Shown piece by piece: positions 1-10,491 of a stretch of DNA of 64,000 bases (positions are counted from its first letter, which is position 1; each line of letters opens with the position of its first letter). The position numbers and the translations under genes were made by a program. The DNA comes from Tritrichomonas musculus (taxonomy: Eukaryota; Parabasalia; Tritrichomonadida; Tritrichomonadidae). The stretch covers positions 7,998,001 to 8,062,000 of the forward strand of contig JAPFFF010000003.1 of the NCBI GenBank assembly GCA_039105265.1. The letters are read 5' to 3'. The notes beneath the pieces were generated by a model that was not told the DNA's origin, did no database searches, and saw only the letters and a program-made list of their open reading frames with translations.

Positions 1-600
1 GTGATCAGATATATATAACCTATTAGTTGATGTAATATCATTAGGATTGAAAGAGAATAATACGGAGCATTCATAAATTTATCATAAATAGAATTATAGT
101 AATGTTAAGCAGTGCTCCAGATACTTTGTATCTTCCGTACATCTTTATCAACTTCTGGAGCTCTCCAAACAACTTACTCATATAGAGATCCCCTATAGAT
201 TTCTATCTAAAGGTTATAATATAAACAATTCCCCAAATGAAATGAAACAAATTTATATCCTATATGAATCCTACCCAAAATACTAATAACTGATATTTCT
301 GCCATACATAATCTTCTATATACCGGCTACAATCATGTTACATGCTATTTGTGGCAAAGAACTCAATATATATGTTTAATTATGTCTATGAACTATTAAT
401 ATTTGACAATCCCATAAAGATAATCTAAAAATATGTTATTAAAATAGGTGTAATCGGATATATTAATGTGAAATCGTTTCTGAATGATTATATAGAAAGG
501 TTTATAAATGGCATTAGCACGATTGAGGGAAATAATGAAGCTCTATTATGATAGATAATGATGAACTAGTTGTAATACTTATATCGATACTGTCTCCAGT
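1..600. other. No intact gene; faint coding remnants
   Basis: No convincing open gene is present. On the minus strand around 40-165 a short protein-like stretch can be read, with repeated interruptions, so this may be the far end of the decayed element that continues to about 1690. I cannot name a family. The base composition is slightly less AT-extreme than the DNA from 1690 to 2900, which fits decayed coding sequence. Confidence 0.3.
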
Positions 601-601
601 G

Positions 602-829
602 TTAGACAATTTCTAGGTAGAAAGCAAAATAGAGATTCTGACATATATGAACATGTTCGATATGTGAAACATATGAAGAAGAGAACTTAGTAGTATAGGT
701 TTGGCTGTGTGTTCTAAAAGACTGTCCAGATCTAACAGCACCAATGATATCACCAAAGCCATTTTTAAATATTTTTTCAATGTACTTATGAGGATACTTG
801 TTAGAATTGTAGATATCATGGTCATGCAT
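602..829 (-). pseudogene. Decayed copy of an unrecognised coding unit (inverted partner of 1437-1680)
   Basis: The minus strand reads a peptide containing DIIGAVRSGQSFRTH. Nearly the same peptide, DIIGAVRSGRTFRTH, is read on the plus strand from about 1440. The two copies therefore lie in opposite orientation about 700 bp apart. I do not recognise the family. No in-frame ATG gives a gene of normal length. The inverted arrangement suggests pieces of a repeated or mobile unit, which is inference only. Confidence 0.4.
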
Positions 830-1014
830 TCATATATTTTAAAATCAAGAAGATATGAGTGTGTTAAGAGTTTATTTTATCACAATGCTCATTTAGAAGT
901 GTTTCGTAGAAACAGCCGGTGTATTCGATATATTCTTAATAACAATACCAGAAAACATGGCTTCCAAGAATATGGGGAACGTCCATTAGATTAATTTTGT
1001 TGCATTTGAAAAAG

Positions 1015-1680
1015 AGATTTGTTCCATTAAAAGGTTTCATTAATAACTTTGAAATTATAAATAAATAATTTTTTATCATAAGAAATAAGAAGACGCTTAA
1101 ACCTTTAAAAGATTTAAAACATAATGAAGGTTATTTGACGGTTAATTTGAATGGTGTAAACTATTAAAAACGCGTTATTATTGCTAAAATATTCTTGCCT
1201 AACGATGATCCTGCATCTTTATTTCCTTCGATTTATACCAACTGACTACACAAACCATGAAAAAGCAGAAGCTTATTTAGATGAAATATACTTAAAATGA
1301 TATCATAACCGCGGTGAAAAGATTTGATATACCTTATGTCGAATTAGATTGGGATGAATGTGATGAAGTTCGTTTTGATGTAAAATGAATAAAAAATAAG
1401 CATATTCTATCTATTTTTTTTCTTAAGCCTATCACTAGTGATATCATAGGTGCGGTTAGGTCTGGTCGCACGTTTAGGACTCACAGACCTAACGTATACT
1501 ACTATCTTATTCGATATCGAACAAGTTATTTGAGAGATATCAATGTGAACTTCGCGATTGAATTAGGAATTGTATGTTTAAAATACGTTGAGAAGATACA
1601 TTATATAAGTTTGGTTGTGAGCAATTGGGTAAATTTGTTGCTGATGATGAATCCACTAATGATGAACCAGTTATTTGAAA
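1015..1680 (+). pseudogene. Decayed HNH/NUMOD4-like remnant joined to the DIIGAVRSG unit
   Basis: From about 1020 to 1215 the plus strand reads a peptide resembling the region before the HNH motif in NUMOD4/HNH endonuclease-type proteins: PLKGFINNFEI, then LKPLKDLKHNEGYLTVNLNG, then AKIFLPNDDP. Those families have a similar order of K-G-F-x-x-x-x-E-I, a G-Y-L-x-V-x-L strand and a F-I-P-N-x-x-x segment before the metal-binding histidines. From about 1440 the DIIGAVRSG peptide follows, and near 1595-1680 a tail ending in ADDESTNDEPVI. The reading is interrupted several times. Family assignment is by eye and tentative; an unrelated short trichomonad repeat family is the main alternative. Confidence 0.35.
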
Positions 1681-1689
1681 TATAAGTTT

Positions 1690-1751
1690 TTTTTTCCTTT
1701 TTGTATTTCAAATCACATATATTTTAAAAAATGTAATAAAAATATTAATTT

Positions 1752-1796
<45 letters not shown>

Positions 1797-2910
1797 TATA
1801 TTAGAATTTTATTTAGTAATTATTGAGATATAATAGCATATATTTTTAAACAATATTCTGATATTATTTGGTCATAAGCTATTCAAAAAATAACAAAATA
1901 ATTATTAATAAAAATGAAAAAAAATTAATAATTTTTTTTTCTATACATCTATTTGCTTTTTTAAAACTTAATTACAATAAATAATATAAAAATATAAAGT
2001 TTTAAATAAGATAAAAACTAAAATGATTTAAACCTTAATCTTTCAAATTGTCTCAAATATGAATTTAAGCTATATCTTTTAATAAAATTGTTATATTATT
2101 TTTTAAGAAGGTAAATAAAGGAATAAATAATAATTATAATATATTAAATATTTATAAAATGTCTATATAAAATTATGTTTTGAAATAAATAAAAGTAAAG
2201 TTGCGAATAATTAAAAATAAAAAACACTCTCAAATATTTTCAATTGTAGTTTTCAAAAATAAAATAACTATACAAATATCAATGTATAAATATTTTGGGA
2301 TATAAATTACAATTCATTACTATTTTAAATAAATGATTAACATTAATACATATTAAAATTAATTATATTTTTTAAACAATGTAAATAAAAAAATTAAGAC
2401 AATATCTTTTTATATCAGAAATATGCAAAAAAACATGCAAATTGAAGATATTTTGGGATCATTTTTGCTATCATATGCTTGAATATACTGTTTAAAAAAG
2501 ACAACTTTCAAATTTTGATAATATTTATCAAAAATGAATAATGATTTTTTATATTAAATAATACTTGCTATGCATCATTTAAATATATATAGAATCATTT
2601 AAATGAAAATTTTGTAGAATATTTATTTTTTTATACAAATAATAATTATCAGCAAATATAATATCTATCAAATATAATATTAACTATTTCAAGTTGTTTA
2701 TCATCAATATATGTTTATAAAATCAGTTATTTAATGAGAAATAATAAAAATATAACTCAGATATCAAGGATTGTTTTTTAAGAGTCCTTTGATTTTAATT
2801 ATTTTTTCATATTTTAATAAAAACAATTATTGGAAAAGTTCTGTACAAAAGATTTTTTAATATCTGTTTTTGATAAAAAGAAAAGTGTATTTTTTGAATG
2901 AAAATATAAG
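1690..2910. other. Gene-free AT-rich spacer
   Basis: Very AT-rich DNA with dense stops in all frames. Apart from the (AT)15 tract I see no coding signal, repeat or RNA gene. Confidence 0.7.
1757..1786. repeat. (AT)15 microsatellite
   Basis: Uninterrupted alternating A and T over 30 bases, then GT and a shorter AT run. It lies in a gene-free AT-rich stretch and is prone to length variation. Confidence 0.9.
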
Positions 2911-3014
2911 GTTAGGTGCTTTTGATTTTAACGGAACTTTTTTTTTGAGAAAAATTCTGAAGATTTTAGGTTTTTTTGATTTTTTTAAAAAAAATGAATC
3001 AGAAGCACCTTAAC
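2911..3014. repeat. Short inverted repeat beside the truncated helicase
   Basis: The left arm GTTAGGTGCTTTTGATT at 2911 is matched by the reverse complement of the right arm at 2995-3014 (GTTAAGGTGCTTCTGATT). The arms are 18-20 bp with about two differences, around a 60-bp AT-rich centre. No clear target duplication flanks it. It lies directly upstream of the point where the helicase similarity begins, so it may mark an insertion or rearrangement breakpoint. Confidence 0.55.
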
Positions 3015-3049
3015 AAAAAGTGAAAATTGAAAAGAGCAAAAAAAATTGA

Positions 3050-3082
3050 ATTGGTTTTTTTGATTTATCCCCTGAAGAGATC

Positions 3083-3114
<32 letters not shown>

Positions 3115-4157
3115 CAAAAATAAATTGAAAAATTTAACACCAATTGAAAATTGTAAATATTCAAAAAGTAGAAATAATGAGGATATTGAAGACATTGAAT
3201 GTGGAGCACCTGTTCGTTCTTTTGCTGAAAATTGTATACAAATAAATGAAATAAACTCTGAAATTGTTAATAAATATAAAGGAAACCTTTTGAGAGTCAT
3301 TACAAAAGGGATGCTTGTTTTATTCATTTATAGAAATACAATTTTAGTTGAATTTATTGATGATATCTCTCATAATACCGAAAATAAGATTGAAATTGAA
3401 AACGTTTCACTTTTCTTTTCTTCTAATGAAAATGAGGTCCAAATACCTTTTGATCCTTACTTTGAAAATCTTCATTTCCTCTCTTTTTCAATTGATTCTA
3501 AGAGCAAAAATAAAAAATGCTGAGAAAATACTATTAGACAATGAACGTGATACTTATGAATGCTTTTTGAAAATGTTGAAAGATATGAATTATATAAATG
3601 AAAATAATAATGGCGAATTTATATTATGTAGCAAAGGAATAGTTGCTAATGATATTTATGGCCACAAAATTTTATCAACTAAGCTTCTTTTTAGTGAAGT
3701 TTTTAAGCATCTCATGCCAAATGAATTGGCTGCTCTTTGTTCATGCTTGGTAACACAAAGAATAGGAAAATATGATGATTCTGATGATATGCCAAACAAT
3801 TTAAGTGAAAAAGTAACCGAGATGAAAGAAATCTGTCTTCATTCTTATGAAAAAATATTGAGTAATTCAATCCCATTCGATGCTGAAGATTTTATGTCAT
3901 TAAGTGTGATTTATAGTTGTGTAAAGGCAGTCTTTGAATGGGCCAATAATAAAAGTTTTTCTGAAATCAAGAAGCATACTCAAAAAATTATGGAGGGACA
4001 AATGGTAAGCGTAATTACAAAGGTTTATAGTTTGCTAAAAAGTTTTTCGGCAACAGCAGAAAAAATGGGAGATGAAATATTAGTCGAAAGATTTAATGTT
4101 GCCTCAGATATGATAAAAAGAGGAATACCATTTGCAAGAAGCATTTACCTCTACTAA
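3050..4157 (+). pseudogene. 5'-truncated Ski2/Mtr4-type exosome helicase (C-terminal half)
   Basis: The downstream frame (to 4157) encodes the C-terminal DSHCT region of Ski2/Mtr4-type RNA helicases, cofactors of the RNA exosome. The order fits: a winged-helix-like segment (ECFLKMLKDMNYI), LMPNELAALCSCLV, EWANNKSFSEIKKHTQ, and the terminal block DMIKRGIPFARSIYLY, matching the family's R-D-I-V-F-A-A-S-L-Y-L end. The upstream frame (about 3113-3520) supplies what looks like the arch/beta-barrel part. The two frames switch near 3515-3525, so at least one frameshift is present. No DEAD-box core (Walker A, DEVH, SAT, QxxGRxGR) exists upstream; an A29 run and a stop at 3047 precede the similarity, with no usable ATG. 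This is a broken host gene, not a functional helicase. Confidence 0.75.
3083..3111. repeat. Poly(A) run, about 29 bases
   Basis: Uninterrupted A run at the upstream edge of the helicase remnant. Its exact length is likely uncertain in the assembly and would change the local reading frame. Confidence 0.9.
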
Positions 4158-4187
4158 AAATAAATATTATACTCATAATTAAAATAA

Positions 4188-4382
4188 AAAGATCATATTG
4201 CGGAAATACTTTTTGGGCCAGTATTTTTAGCACAATTAAAAAAATCAATATCATCAGAAATCCCAGTTCTAGATAACAAACAAATAATAGTTTTAGATAA
4301 CTCAACATAACTTATCACAGAGCTTTGCTATTTAAAACAATGTGGTAATATTGGACAAGAATCATTAAAATTTTATGAATAA
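4188..4382 (+). pseudogene. Unrecognised coding remnant, about 64 codons
   Basis: One frame reads a protein-like peptide (HIAEILFGPVFLAQL, then LITELCYLKQCGNIGQESL) with a single internal stop and a final TAA at 4380. It starts 30 bp after the helicase remnant and has no ATG. Composition is coding-like compared with the spacer after 4383. I do not recognise the family. It could be a separate gene fragment brought here with the helicase tail. Confidence 0.35.
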
Positions 4383-5338
4383 AGTAATTTTCAACAATAT
4401 GCGTTTATATCCAAATGATATTATACATATCAAAGCTACTTTTTTATTCTAATTAAGATTACGATATAATTACTGAATTCAGTAATTGTCTTTTCACTTT
4501 TTGAAGCAATCCACCTATTTTAATTCAAATATTTTAAAGTTGAATTGAATCAACTAGAGAATAAAATATATCTTCGAAATTAAAAATATATTAATATTAT
4601 ATTTTGAATATATTTATTTATTTAAAATCTTAATCAAATACAAATAATAAAATAAAGAATTTTTCATTAATTTTCATGATATAAACAAGGTTTAATTTTT
4701 TAATACTTAATATTTTTCAAATATTTATTTTTTTTTCTTTTCCGATACTTCTCTGGTCTTTTCCAAAACAACGGTTTGCAGAACATTTCTATCTTTATCT
4801 TTGCTATTTTATGGAGATAAAAATCTTTAGGTTTTCTGTGAATGAAAAATAAATATCTTTATTTTTTTTTTTTTATATTATATTTTGAAAATTTTTATAC
4901 TTTTATTTCATATTTATGCAATTTATCCCAAAGAAATATTCCCTCAGTAAATAATTGATTTTGAATATATAACGATTGAAAACTTTTTATTTAGAAAATA
5001 TTCAAAAAGTGAAAATGTAAATTAAAAAAAAAAAAAACCTTAATTTATTAATTTGCAATATATATCTGTGTTTTTCTAATTTATAAAAATTATAAAGTTT
5101 TTTTTATCGAATACCAAAAAAATAAAAAAAAAAAAACTTTGAAAAAGTGAAATATTTTTTATAATACAATTATTCTAATAGAAAAATAAAAAAAAATTCA
5201 ATTTATTTCAATAATATATTTTTATTTTGAATTATTAACCATTTTTTTATAATGAAAGTTTTCAAAGACATTAAAAAAATCATCAACAAAAGTTCCATCG
5301 AAAATAATTTCAGAAATATTCACCTCATCCTAGGCTAA
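4383..5338. other. Gene-free AT-rich spacer with a 20-bp perfect palindrome
   Basis: No gene is seen. AATTACTGAATTCAGTAATT at 4468-4487 is a perfect 20-bp palindrome that could form a cruciform or bind a dimeric protein. The rest is homopolymer-rich spacer upstream of the Myb gene. Confidence 0.7.
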
Positions 5339-5344
5339 TCATTT
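5339..5344 (+). promoter_or_regulatory. Initiator-like box TCATTT of the Myb gene
   Basis: TCATTT matches the trichomonad initiator consensus TCA(+1)YW. The predicted start A at 5341 lies 6 bases before the ATG at 5347, within the short 5' UTRs usual for trichomonads. Confidence 0.65.
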
Positions 5345-5346
5345 TT

Positions 5347-6144
5347 ATGACATTGTTCAGACATTCGACAGGCAATACAATGATTCCAATGAATATTCCT
5401 TCTTTATTACCTCCTTTTTCGAATGTCTCTCCTAATAATTATCCTTGCTTTAACAGACCATTCAGTCATAGAAAAAAGTTTTCACCCGAAGAAGATAAGC
5501 TACTCACAGATTTGGTTTTAAAATTTGGCCCCAAAAAATGGAGCGTTATTGCTCAATATCTTCCATTCAGAACTGCTAGACAATGCAGAGATCGATATAG
5601 TAACTATTTAGCACCAGGATTTTTCAATGGGCAATGGACTCAAGAAGAGGATGACTTGCTTTATGAAAAATACAAGGAAATTGGACCAAAATGGTCTCAA
5701 ATGAAAGATTTCTTCAAGAATCGAAGTCCTAACTCCTTGAAAAATCGCTGGAACTATTTTATTTCAAAAGTTTATCCACCAATAAATCAAGAAAAAGAAA
5801 TAAAAGAAAAGCCACAGACAGAAATTACCCAAAAAGAAATTCCAAATAATCCAAATGGCCCAGAATTAAGTGAATTTTCATACACATGCGATACATCAGA
5901 TAATATTTTAGATACAGTTTATATTACTCTAGATGAAAAAGAAAACGCCCAAAATAATTATATTATATACAATGAATTGTTTTTAAATAACCAAAAACAC
6001 AATAATATTAGCACTGATCTTCAAGAAATATATACCTTTCCAACTATTTCACAAGTGCCAATAATCCCACTACAAACAGAAGAGCCATTGGCATATGATT
6101 TCGGACGCTTAAATTTTGATATCGGTTCACCTATTCCTTTATAG
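5347..6144 (+). CDS. R2R3-type Myb DNA-binding protein
   Basis: A 265-aa protein with two tandem Myb/SANT repeats, at about residues 42-91 and 94-141. The regularly spaced tryptophans and W-like positions are visible: KKWSVIAQYLPFRTARQCRDRY in repeat one, then GQWTQEEDDLLYEKYKEIG, PKWSQMKDFF and LKNRWNYF. Two-repeat Mybs are abundant in trichomonads, where several bind promoter elements of adhesin-type genes, so a nuclear transcription-factor role is likely. The tail (145-265) is Asn/Pro/Gln/Glu-rich with no recognised domain and may be a regulatory region. The ATG is supported by the initiator box six bases upstream. The target genes cannot be told from sequence. Confidence 0.9.
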   Translation: MTLFRHSTGNTMIPMNIPSLLPPFSNVSPNNYPCFNRPFSHRKKFSPEEDKLLTDLVLKFGPKKWSVIAQYLPFRTARQCRDRYSNYLAPGFFNGQWTQEEDDLLYEKYKEIGPKWSQMKDFFKNRSPNSLKNRWNYFISKVYPPINQEKEIKEKPQTEITQKEIPNNPNGPELSEFSYTCDTSDNILDTVYITLDEKENAQNNYIIYNELFLNNQKHNNISTDLQEIYTFPTISQVPIIPLQTEEPLAYDFGRLNFDIGSPIPL

Positions 6145-6744
6145 ATTTACTTTTTAGATTCAATATATTGCTTAATATATTGCTTAATATAATTTAATAC
6201 AGTAAAAGTTTTTCCGATTATTTTTTATTATTTTTATTATTTTTTTTGTGAATTAAACACAAACTTTTTGAATAATATTTTTGAGAAGAGAAAATCTTTT
6301 ACATTGAAAATTTGAATTAATTAACCAAATCATTATTTTGCGAGTTTTTCCAATGATAACAAATAATAACTCTCCATTTCAGAATTATTAGAATAATTCT
6401 TATGTTTTGTAAATTAAAATGTAAAAAAAAAAAAAAAACATTAGAAAACATTTTAATTCAATCTTCACATCCTTTGATTAATAGATAAAAACATCAAAAG
6501 TATATATTACATATGATTATTTAGCAATTATAGACTTTTAATTCACACAATTGTAAATCAATGCTGGCAATTACTTATATTTTTCAATAGATTTGAGTTA
6601 AAAAATGCTTCTAACAAGTAAAAAATTATAAATATTATTCTTTTTGAGAGTTCCATCATTAAAATCACAATTATCGAATACATACTAAAATAAAAAGAAA
6701 AAAAGATAAATCAATAACATTTTTTTTTAAAAAAATAAATAATT
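6145..6744. other. Convergent intergenic spacer
   Basis: The Myb gene and the next gene converge on this stretch. It is AT-rich and includes an A16 run at 6423-6438. No gene or terminator hairpin is evident. Confidence 0.7.
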
Positions 6745-7797
6745 TCATAACTCATTTGGAGTTGGTTTAGGATTATAAGCTCTACATTGCCCATAAATGA
6801 AGCATGTTGCATCAGTCCATAAACTATCATAATTGAAATTTGGAACAATATCAACATTTACATGCTGTTTATAATTAATTGATGGAATTGACTTCATATT
6901 CAATTCATAATAAATTGAAACACCAAAGAGAACTGAAAGAACTCTAACTTTATGAGACAACCAACTAGGAAGTTCGCTTGCTATAAGATAAGTTCCGGCA
7001 ACGAGTGGATAATAATCAACAACTTTCTTTCCCTCATCACATGAATCAACATTCCACATAATATTTCTAAAAATAACTTCATATTCATAAGACATATTTA
7101 CCACCTTTTCAACAACAAAGTTGAAAATTTTAGGAGAATCTCGAAAATCATATGATTCAGAAGTTATTTCTGAAGAAATTGGAATCATAATACCTTCTTG
7201 TGAATAACATGTTTCAACATTATAAGTGCATTCATAAGCTCCAGTCTTTTGATTAATATAGCAATTTGGAACAACAACTTCATCGTTAGAATAAATGAAA
7301 GCAAAACTTCCTTGTTGTTCATCAATCAAGTAAGGCTTCATTTGTTCAATGCTTTTGTTAATTGGTGGATCTTGTGTTAATGAAAAACCTAAAAATACTT
7401 CTACAATCCAACAAACAACTATTAGTGAAGGTGCAATGATCAATCCAAAGTAGGAGATTCTTTCTAATGAATTAATGAATGATTTAAAACCAATTAAAAT
7501 CAAAACAGCACCAAAAATCATCACCGATGCATGCAAAACGAAGTGTACCGTTATAATTAACTTATTTGGAGGAGAAAAAATAGCATTAGGATACTTAATT
7601 TCATTATTTTTAATATTTTCTATGGGAATTAAATAAAAGATAATCATATCAACGAGTCCAAGAACAAAAACTGCAATTCCAATGAAAAGCGGAATCCATT
7701 TGATTTTTGGGACATCTAATGTCGTAGAATCCGATACTTGACTTTCGTTATTTAACAGATATTCTTTAATTGAACCTGAATTTTCTTGTTCTTCCAT
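6745..7797 (-). CDS. Trichomonad multi-pass membrane protein of unknown function
   Basis: A 350-aa protein. After a polar N terminus of about 32 residues come three strong hydrophobic segments (IPLFIGIAVFVLGLVDMIIF; VHFVLHASVMIFGAVLILIG; ISYFGLIIAPSLIVVCWIVE). A soluble region of about 150 residues follows, with several cysteines (NCYINQ, YECTYN, ETCYSQ, VDSCDEG), then a weaker hydrophobic segment (RVLSVLFGVSIYYEL) near residue 290 and a short C-terminal domain. The spaced cysteines suggest a lumenal or extracellular disulfide-bonded domain. I recognise no family; transporter or channel motifs are absent. I chose the ATG at 7797 because the two upstream codons of the open frame start with TTG. 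Confidence 0.75.
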   Translation of the reverse strand: MEEQENSGSIKEYLLNNESQVSDSTTLDVPKIKWIPLFIGIAVFVLGLVDMIIFYLIPIENIKNNEIKYPNAIFSPPNKLIITVHFVLHASVMIFGAVLILIGFKSFINSLERISYFGLIIAPSLIVVCWIVEVFLGFSLTQDPPINKSIEQMKPYLIDEQQGSFAFIYSNDEVVVPNCYINQKTGAYECTYNVETCYSQEGIMIPISSEITSESYDFRDSPKIFNFVVEKVVNMSYEYEVIFRNIMWNVDSCDEGKKVVDYYPLVAGTYLIASELPSWLSHKVRVLSVLFGVSIYYELNMKSIPSINYKQHVNVDIVPNFNYDSLWTDATCFIYGQCRAYNPKPTPNEL

Positions 7798-8940
7798 TAA
7801 CAAAAATTATATAAAAAAGATGATTGAAACTTTTTGAACCATTTCAATTTTGTATATAAATAATAAAATAAATTTGACAAGATTAGTGTTTTTAGCAGAA
7901 ATCGTATTATATTAGGATAAAATATAGATATTCCATTAATTTATTTTATTTCCAGTGGAAACTTTTAAATAGAAAACTTTTTATACTCTCAACTTTTTGT
8001 GAAAAATAATTTAAATCAAAAAGGTCTAACGCATCGTTCCAACTTTTTCAATTGCTTTTCAAATTGTACAATATTTTTATATTAATGAATATCTACTTTT
8101 TTGCCTAATTTTAAATTATATTATTAATACAATATAAATCAACAAATAAAAAAAAAGCTAAAAATTAAAATTAGAATTTTTGAATGTGAAAATCAAAATA
8201 AAAAAATTTTTAATAAAGGAAGAACGGTAGACACTAAACCGTTTATAATTTTTTCAAAATTTTGATTTCGAAAAACGATTGATTTTGAATATTTTATATT
8301 TATTATTTGAATTTTTATTAAGCACAAGTATAATAAAAGTTTTGATCTATTAAATTTATTATAATTATTGTTTTAAATGAGAAATTTATGTTTTTTAAAA
8401 TCCGAATTGAGAACTTTACATGATTTCCTATCAATTTCAAATCCGTCTTTTCTCTCCAATTTCATAACAAATTTTTGAAATATTGATAAAATCATTGTTA
8501 TTATATATGTATTTTCTGATGGATAAATTTCATTGAATTTGGTGCGCTACATTTTTCGTAACAGAAATATGATTTTCTTATTTAACTTAATTTTTTATAA
8601 ACATAAATTTCTAATGATGATTATCAATATTCAATGGGATATTTGATGTTTTAAGGCTTCATTTCATCAAATCATCAAAAAAATTACTTATCTAATTTTT
8701 TTTACAATAGCTAAGTCCAACTTTATTAGGCAATAAATTCCAATTTATACAACAAAAAAGCAAATATATGATATTTTTTATGATATGAATGATTAAGGTA
8801 CAAATCCACTACGTTATTTTTTGAATAGGAGAACGTTTATTATTTGAATAGTTGCATGTCTCTGAAAAAGTTTAAATTGACTAGGTTTGTTTTTGACACT
8901 TATTTTATAATTTATAAATATTTAAATACTGTCTTTTCGG
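7798..8940. other. Gene-free AT-rich spacer
   Basis: No coding signal above noise on either strand. The upstream flank of the membrane protein gene shows TCATCT at 7818-7823 (minus), which misses the initiator consensus at its last position. Confidence 0.65.
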
Positions 8941-9058
8941 TTTGATAGTGGAAAAATTCAATTTGATAGTGGAAAAGTTCAATTTGATAGTGGAAAAGTT
9001 CATTTTGATAGTGGAAAAATTCATTTTGATAGTGGAAAAGTTCATTTTGATAGTGGAA
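8941..9058 (+). repeat. 21-bp minisatellite, about 5.7 copies
   Basis: Six successive units of TTTGATAGTGGAAAA followed by (A/G)TTCA(A/T). They differ only at a few positions. The period is seven codons, and the plus strand stays open through all units, reading FDSGK(I/V)(Q/H) each time; differences between units are conservative. The frame opens at 8926 after a stop and closes at 9073 with no ATG, so it is not a gene as it stands. Confidence 0.9.
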
Positions 9059-9126
9059 AAATCGTAAGCAAATAATAATTTGTTATAATTTATATTTTCT
9101 GATTATTTAACGAAATAAGAAAATTG

Positions 9127-9164
<38 letters not shown>
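9127..9164. repeat. Poly(A) run, about 38 bases
   Basis: An uninterrupted A run between the minisatellite and the MITE. Its length is likely unreliable in assembly. Confidence 0.9.
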
Positions 9165-9166
<2 letters not shown>

Positions 9167-9218
9167 GTTTACCTTTATAAAATATCTATTACATTTTAAT
9201 TGAAAAAGTTACTACTAA

Positions 9219-9715
9219 CCCTTCGGCGGTTTTGTAAACTACGGCTACATCACCTATGTTTAAATAGCTTATGCTGAATTTTGGAATTAAGTCGCCCTGA
9301 GTTTCAATTACGGCAAATAAAAAACGGTAACTTTTTCAAATAAAAAATGGCCATGTTAAATCTTTTTGAATAACTATTTTGAATACTTTATATTATATAT
9401 AATATAACTAAACCAATTTATTACAGAAACTAATCTCACTTTCATATGATTGTCCTTGCAGTTATATATATTGATTTTATTCATCATCAGCATAACATTT
9501 TTTACTCAAATAACATATATTTATTTTCAAATATGTAATAAAAAATTACTAGTAAGTAATTAAATTATTTGAATCCAAAAGAATTTGAAAAAATAATATA
9601 ATTATATTTCTATTCAAAATCGACCAAATAAAATACGGCGATTGTATAGAGTGGTTTCGGCAAAATTGTGGATTTGACAACGGCACTCCCCAATTACGGC
9701 TTAAGGCCGGAAGGG
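9219..9715. mobile_element. piggyBac-like MITE, about 497 bp
   Basis: The right end, read outward in reverse complement, is CCCTTCCGGCC next to TTAA (9716-9719). The left end is CCCTTCGGCGG next to CTAA (9215-9218). Terminal CCC and a TTAA target duplication are hallmarks of the piggyBac superfamily; here one copy of TTAA would have mutated to CTAA. The inverted ends match for about 13-15 bases with a gap. The interior is non-coding and clearly richer in CGG/CCG words than its surroundings (for example ACGGC repeated near both ends), another sign of foreign origin. There is no transposase, so it is non-autonomous. Superfamily assignment rests on ends and TSD only. Confidence 0.6.
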
Positions 9716-9719
9716 TTAA

Positions 9720-10221
9720 GTTACTACTATAATAATTAATTGCATTTATAATAAATCAAACTAACTTTTTAATAATATAGCTTATTATTTATCTAAATCT
9801 TAATTACCACTGTAAAATTGTATATACATAATGTAACATTTTGCTTTATAACTGTGAAATAGCTATTACAAAAAAAATATTGATAAACATATATTCTATA
9901 ATTAATAAACATTACTTATAGCAGATGAAATTGCAACTGCATTAATATTAATATAATCTGTTGATAAAGATATTTGAATATTTTTTTCTGACTAAGAAAA
10001 CTTTTTCATTAACTTTTTTAAATTTGATTTTGAATTTGAATTGAAATTTTTTTATAATAAAATGAGATGATAAATATGCTTAAGCATGACAAAACCTGTT
10101 AACATTTAAATGCAATAGGAAGATTAAGAATAATTAACATTGAAGGAACATTTAACTTTATAAAATTACAATGAATGAGTGTATGAAACAGAATAAATAG
10201 ATATTGACTTTGTTATTGCAT
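9720..10221. other. Gene-free AT-rich spacer
   Basis: No supported gene, repeat or regulatory feature. Confidence 0.7.
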
Positions 10222-10491
10222 TTATTTTTTTTTCTCGAGAATCGATTTTGTTAATATGAAAAACACAGATGGAAAAAGCATAATTGTAATTCTCAAGAAA
10301 AGAAAACAACTTAATTGCATAATACATAATATTATCTCAGAATTTCCGACCATTTTTACAAATTCAAAAGGAGAAATTATTTCGAATATTCTGCATTCAA
10401 CATCATAATTATCATTTACATTTTCTTCTCCATCACCATAAACAAATTTTCTATCAAGTTGCATGCGTTTGCATTTAGAAATGCTGTCCAT
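10222..10491 (-). CDS. Small hypothetical protein with a hydrophobic tail
   Basis: From the ATG at 10491 the frame encodes 89 aa: a charged half (MDSISKCKRMQL, then GDGEENVNDNYDVECR), then a hydrophobic stretch (ILCIMQLSCFLFLRITIMLF, PSVFFIL) and a lysine-rich end (ILEKKK). This would fit a tail-anchored or single-pass membrane peptide, but the length is near what chance allows in AT-rich DNA. No family is recognised and no initiator box is seen. The start codon lies within a 13-bp inverted repeat. It may equally be a gene fragment. Confidence 0.35.
   Translation of the reverse strand: MDSISKCKRMQLDRKFVYGDGEENVNDNYDVECRIFEIISPFEFVKMVGNSEIILCIMQLSCFLFLRITIMLFPSVFFILTKSILEKKK

Noticed and set aside
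3010-3327. Minus-strand frame of about 105 codons opposite the helicase remnant
   Set aside because: It reads poly-Phe across the A29 run and is the antisense shadow of coding sequence with similarity on the plus strand.
8941-9058. CRISPR array
   Set aside because: Units are adjacent 21-mers without spacers, in a eukaryotic context.
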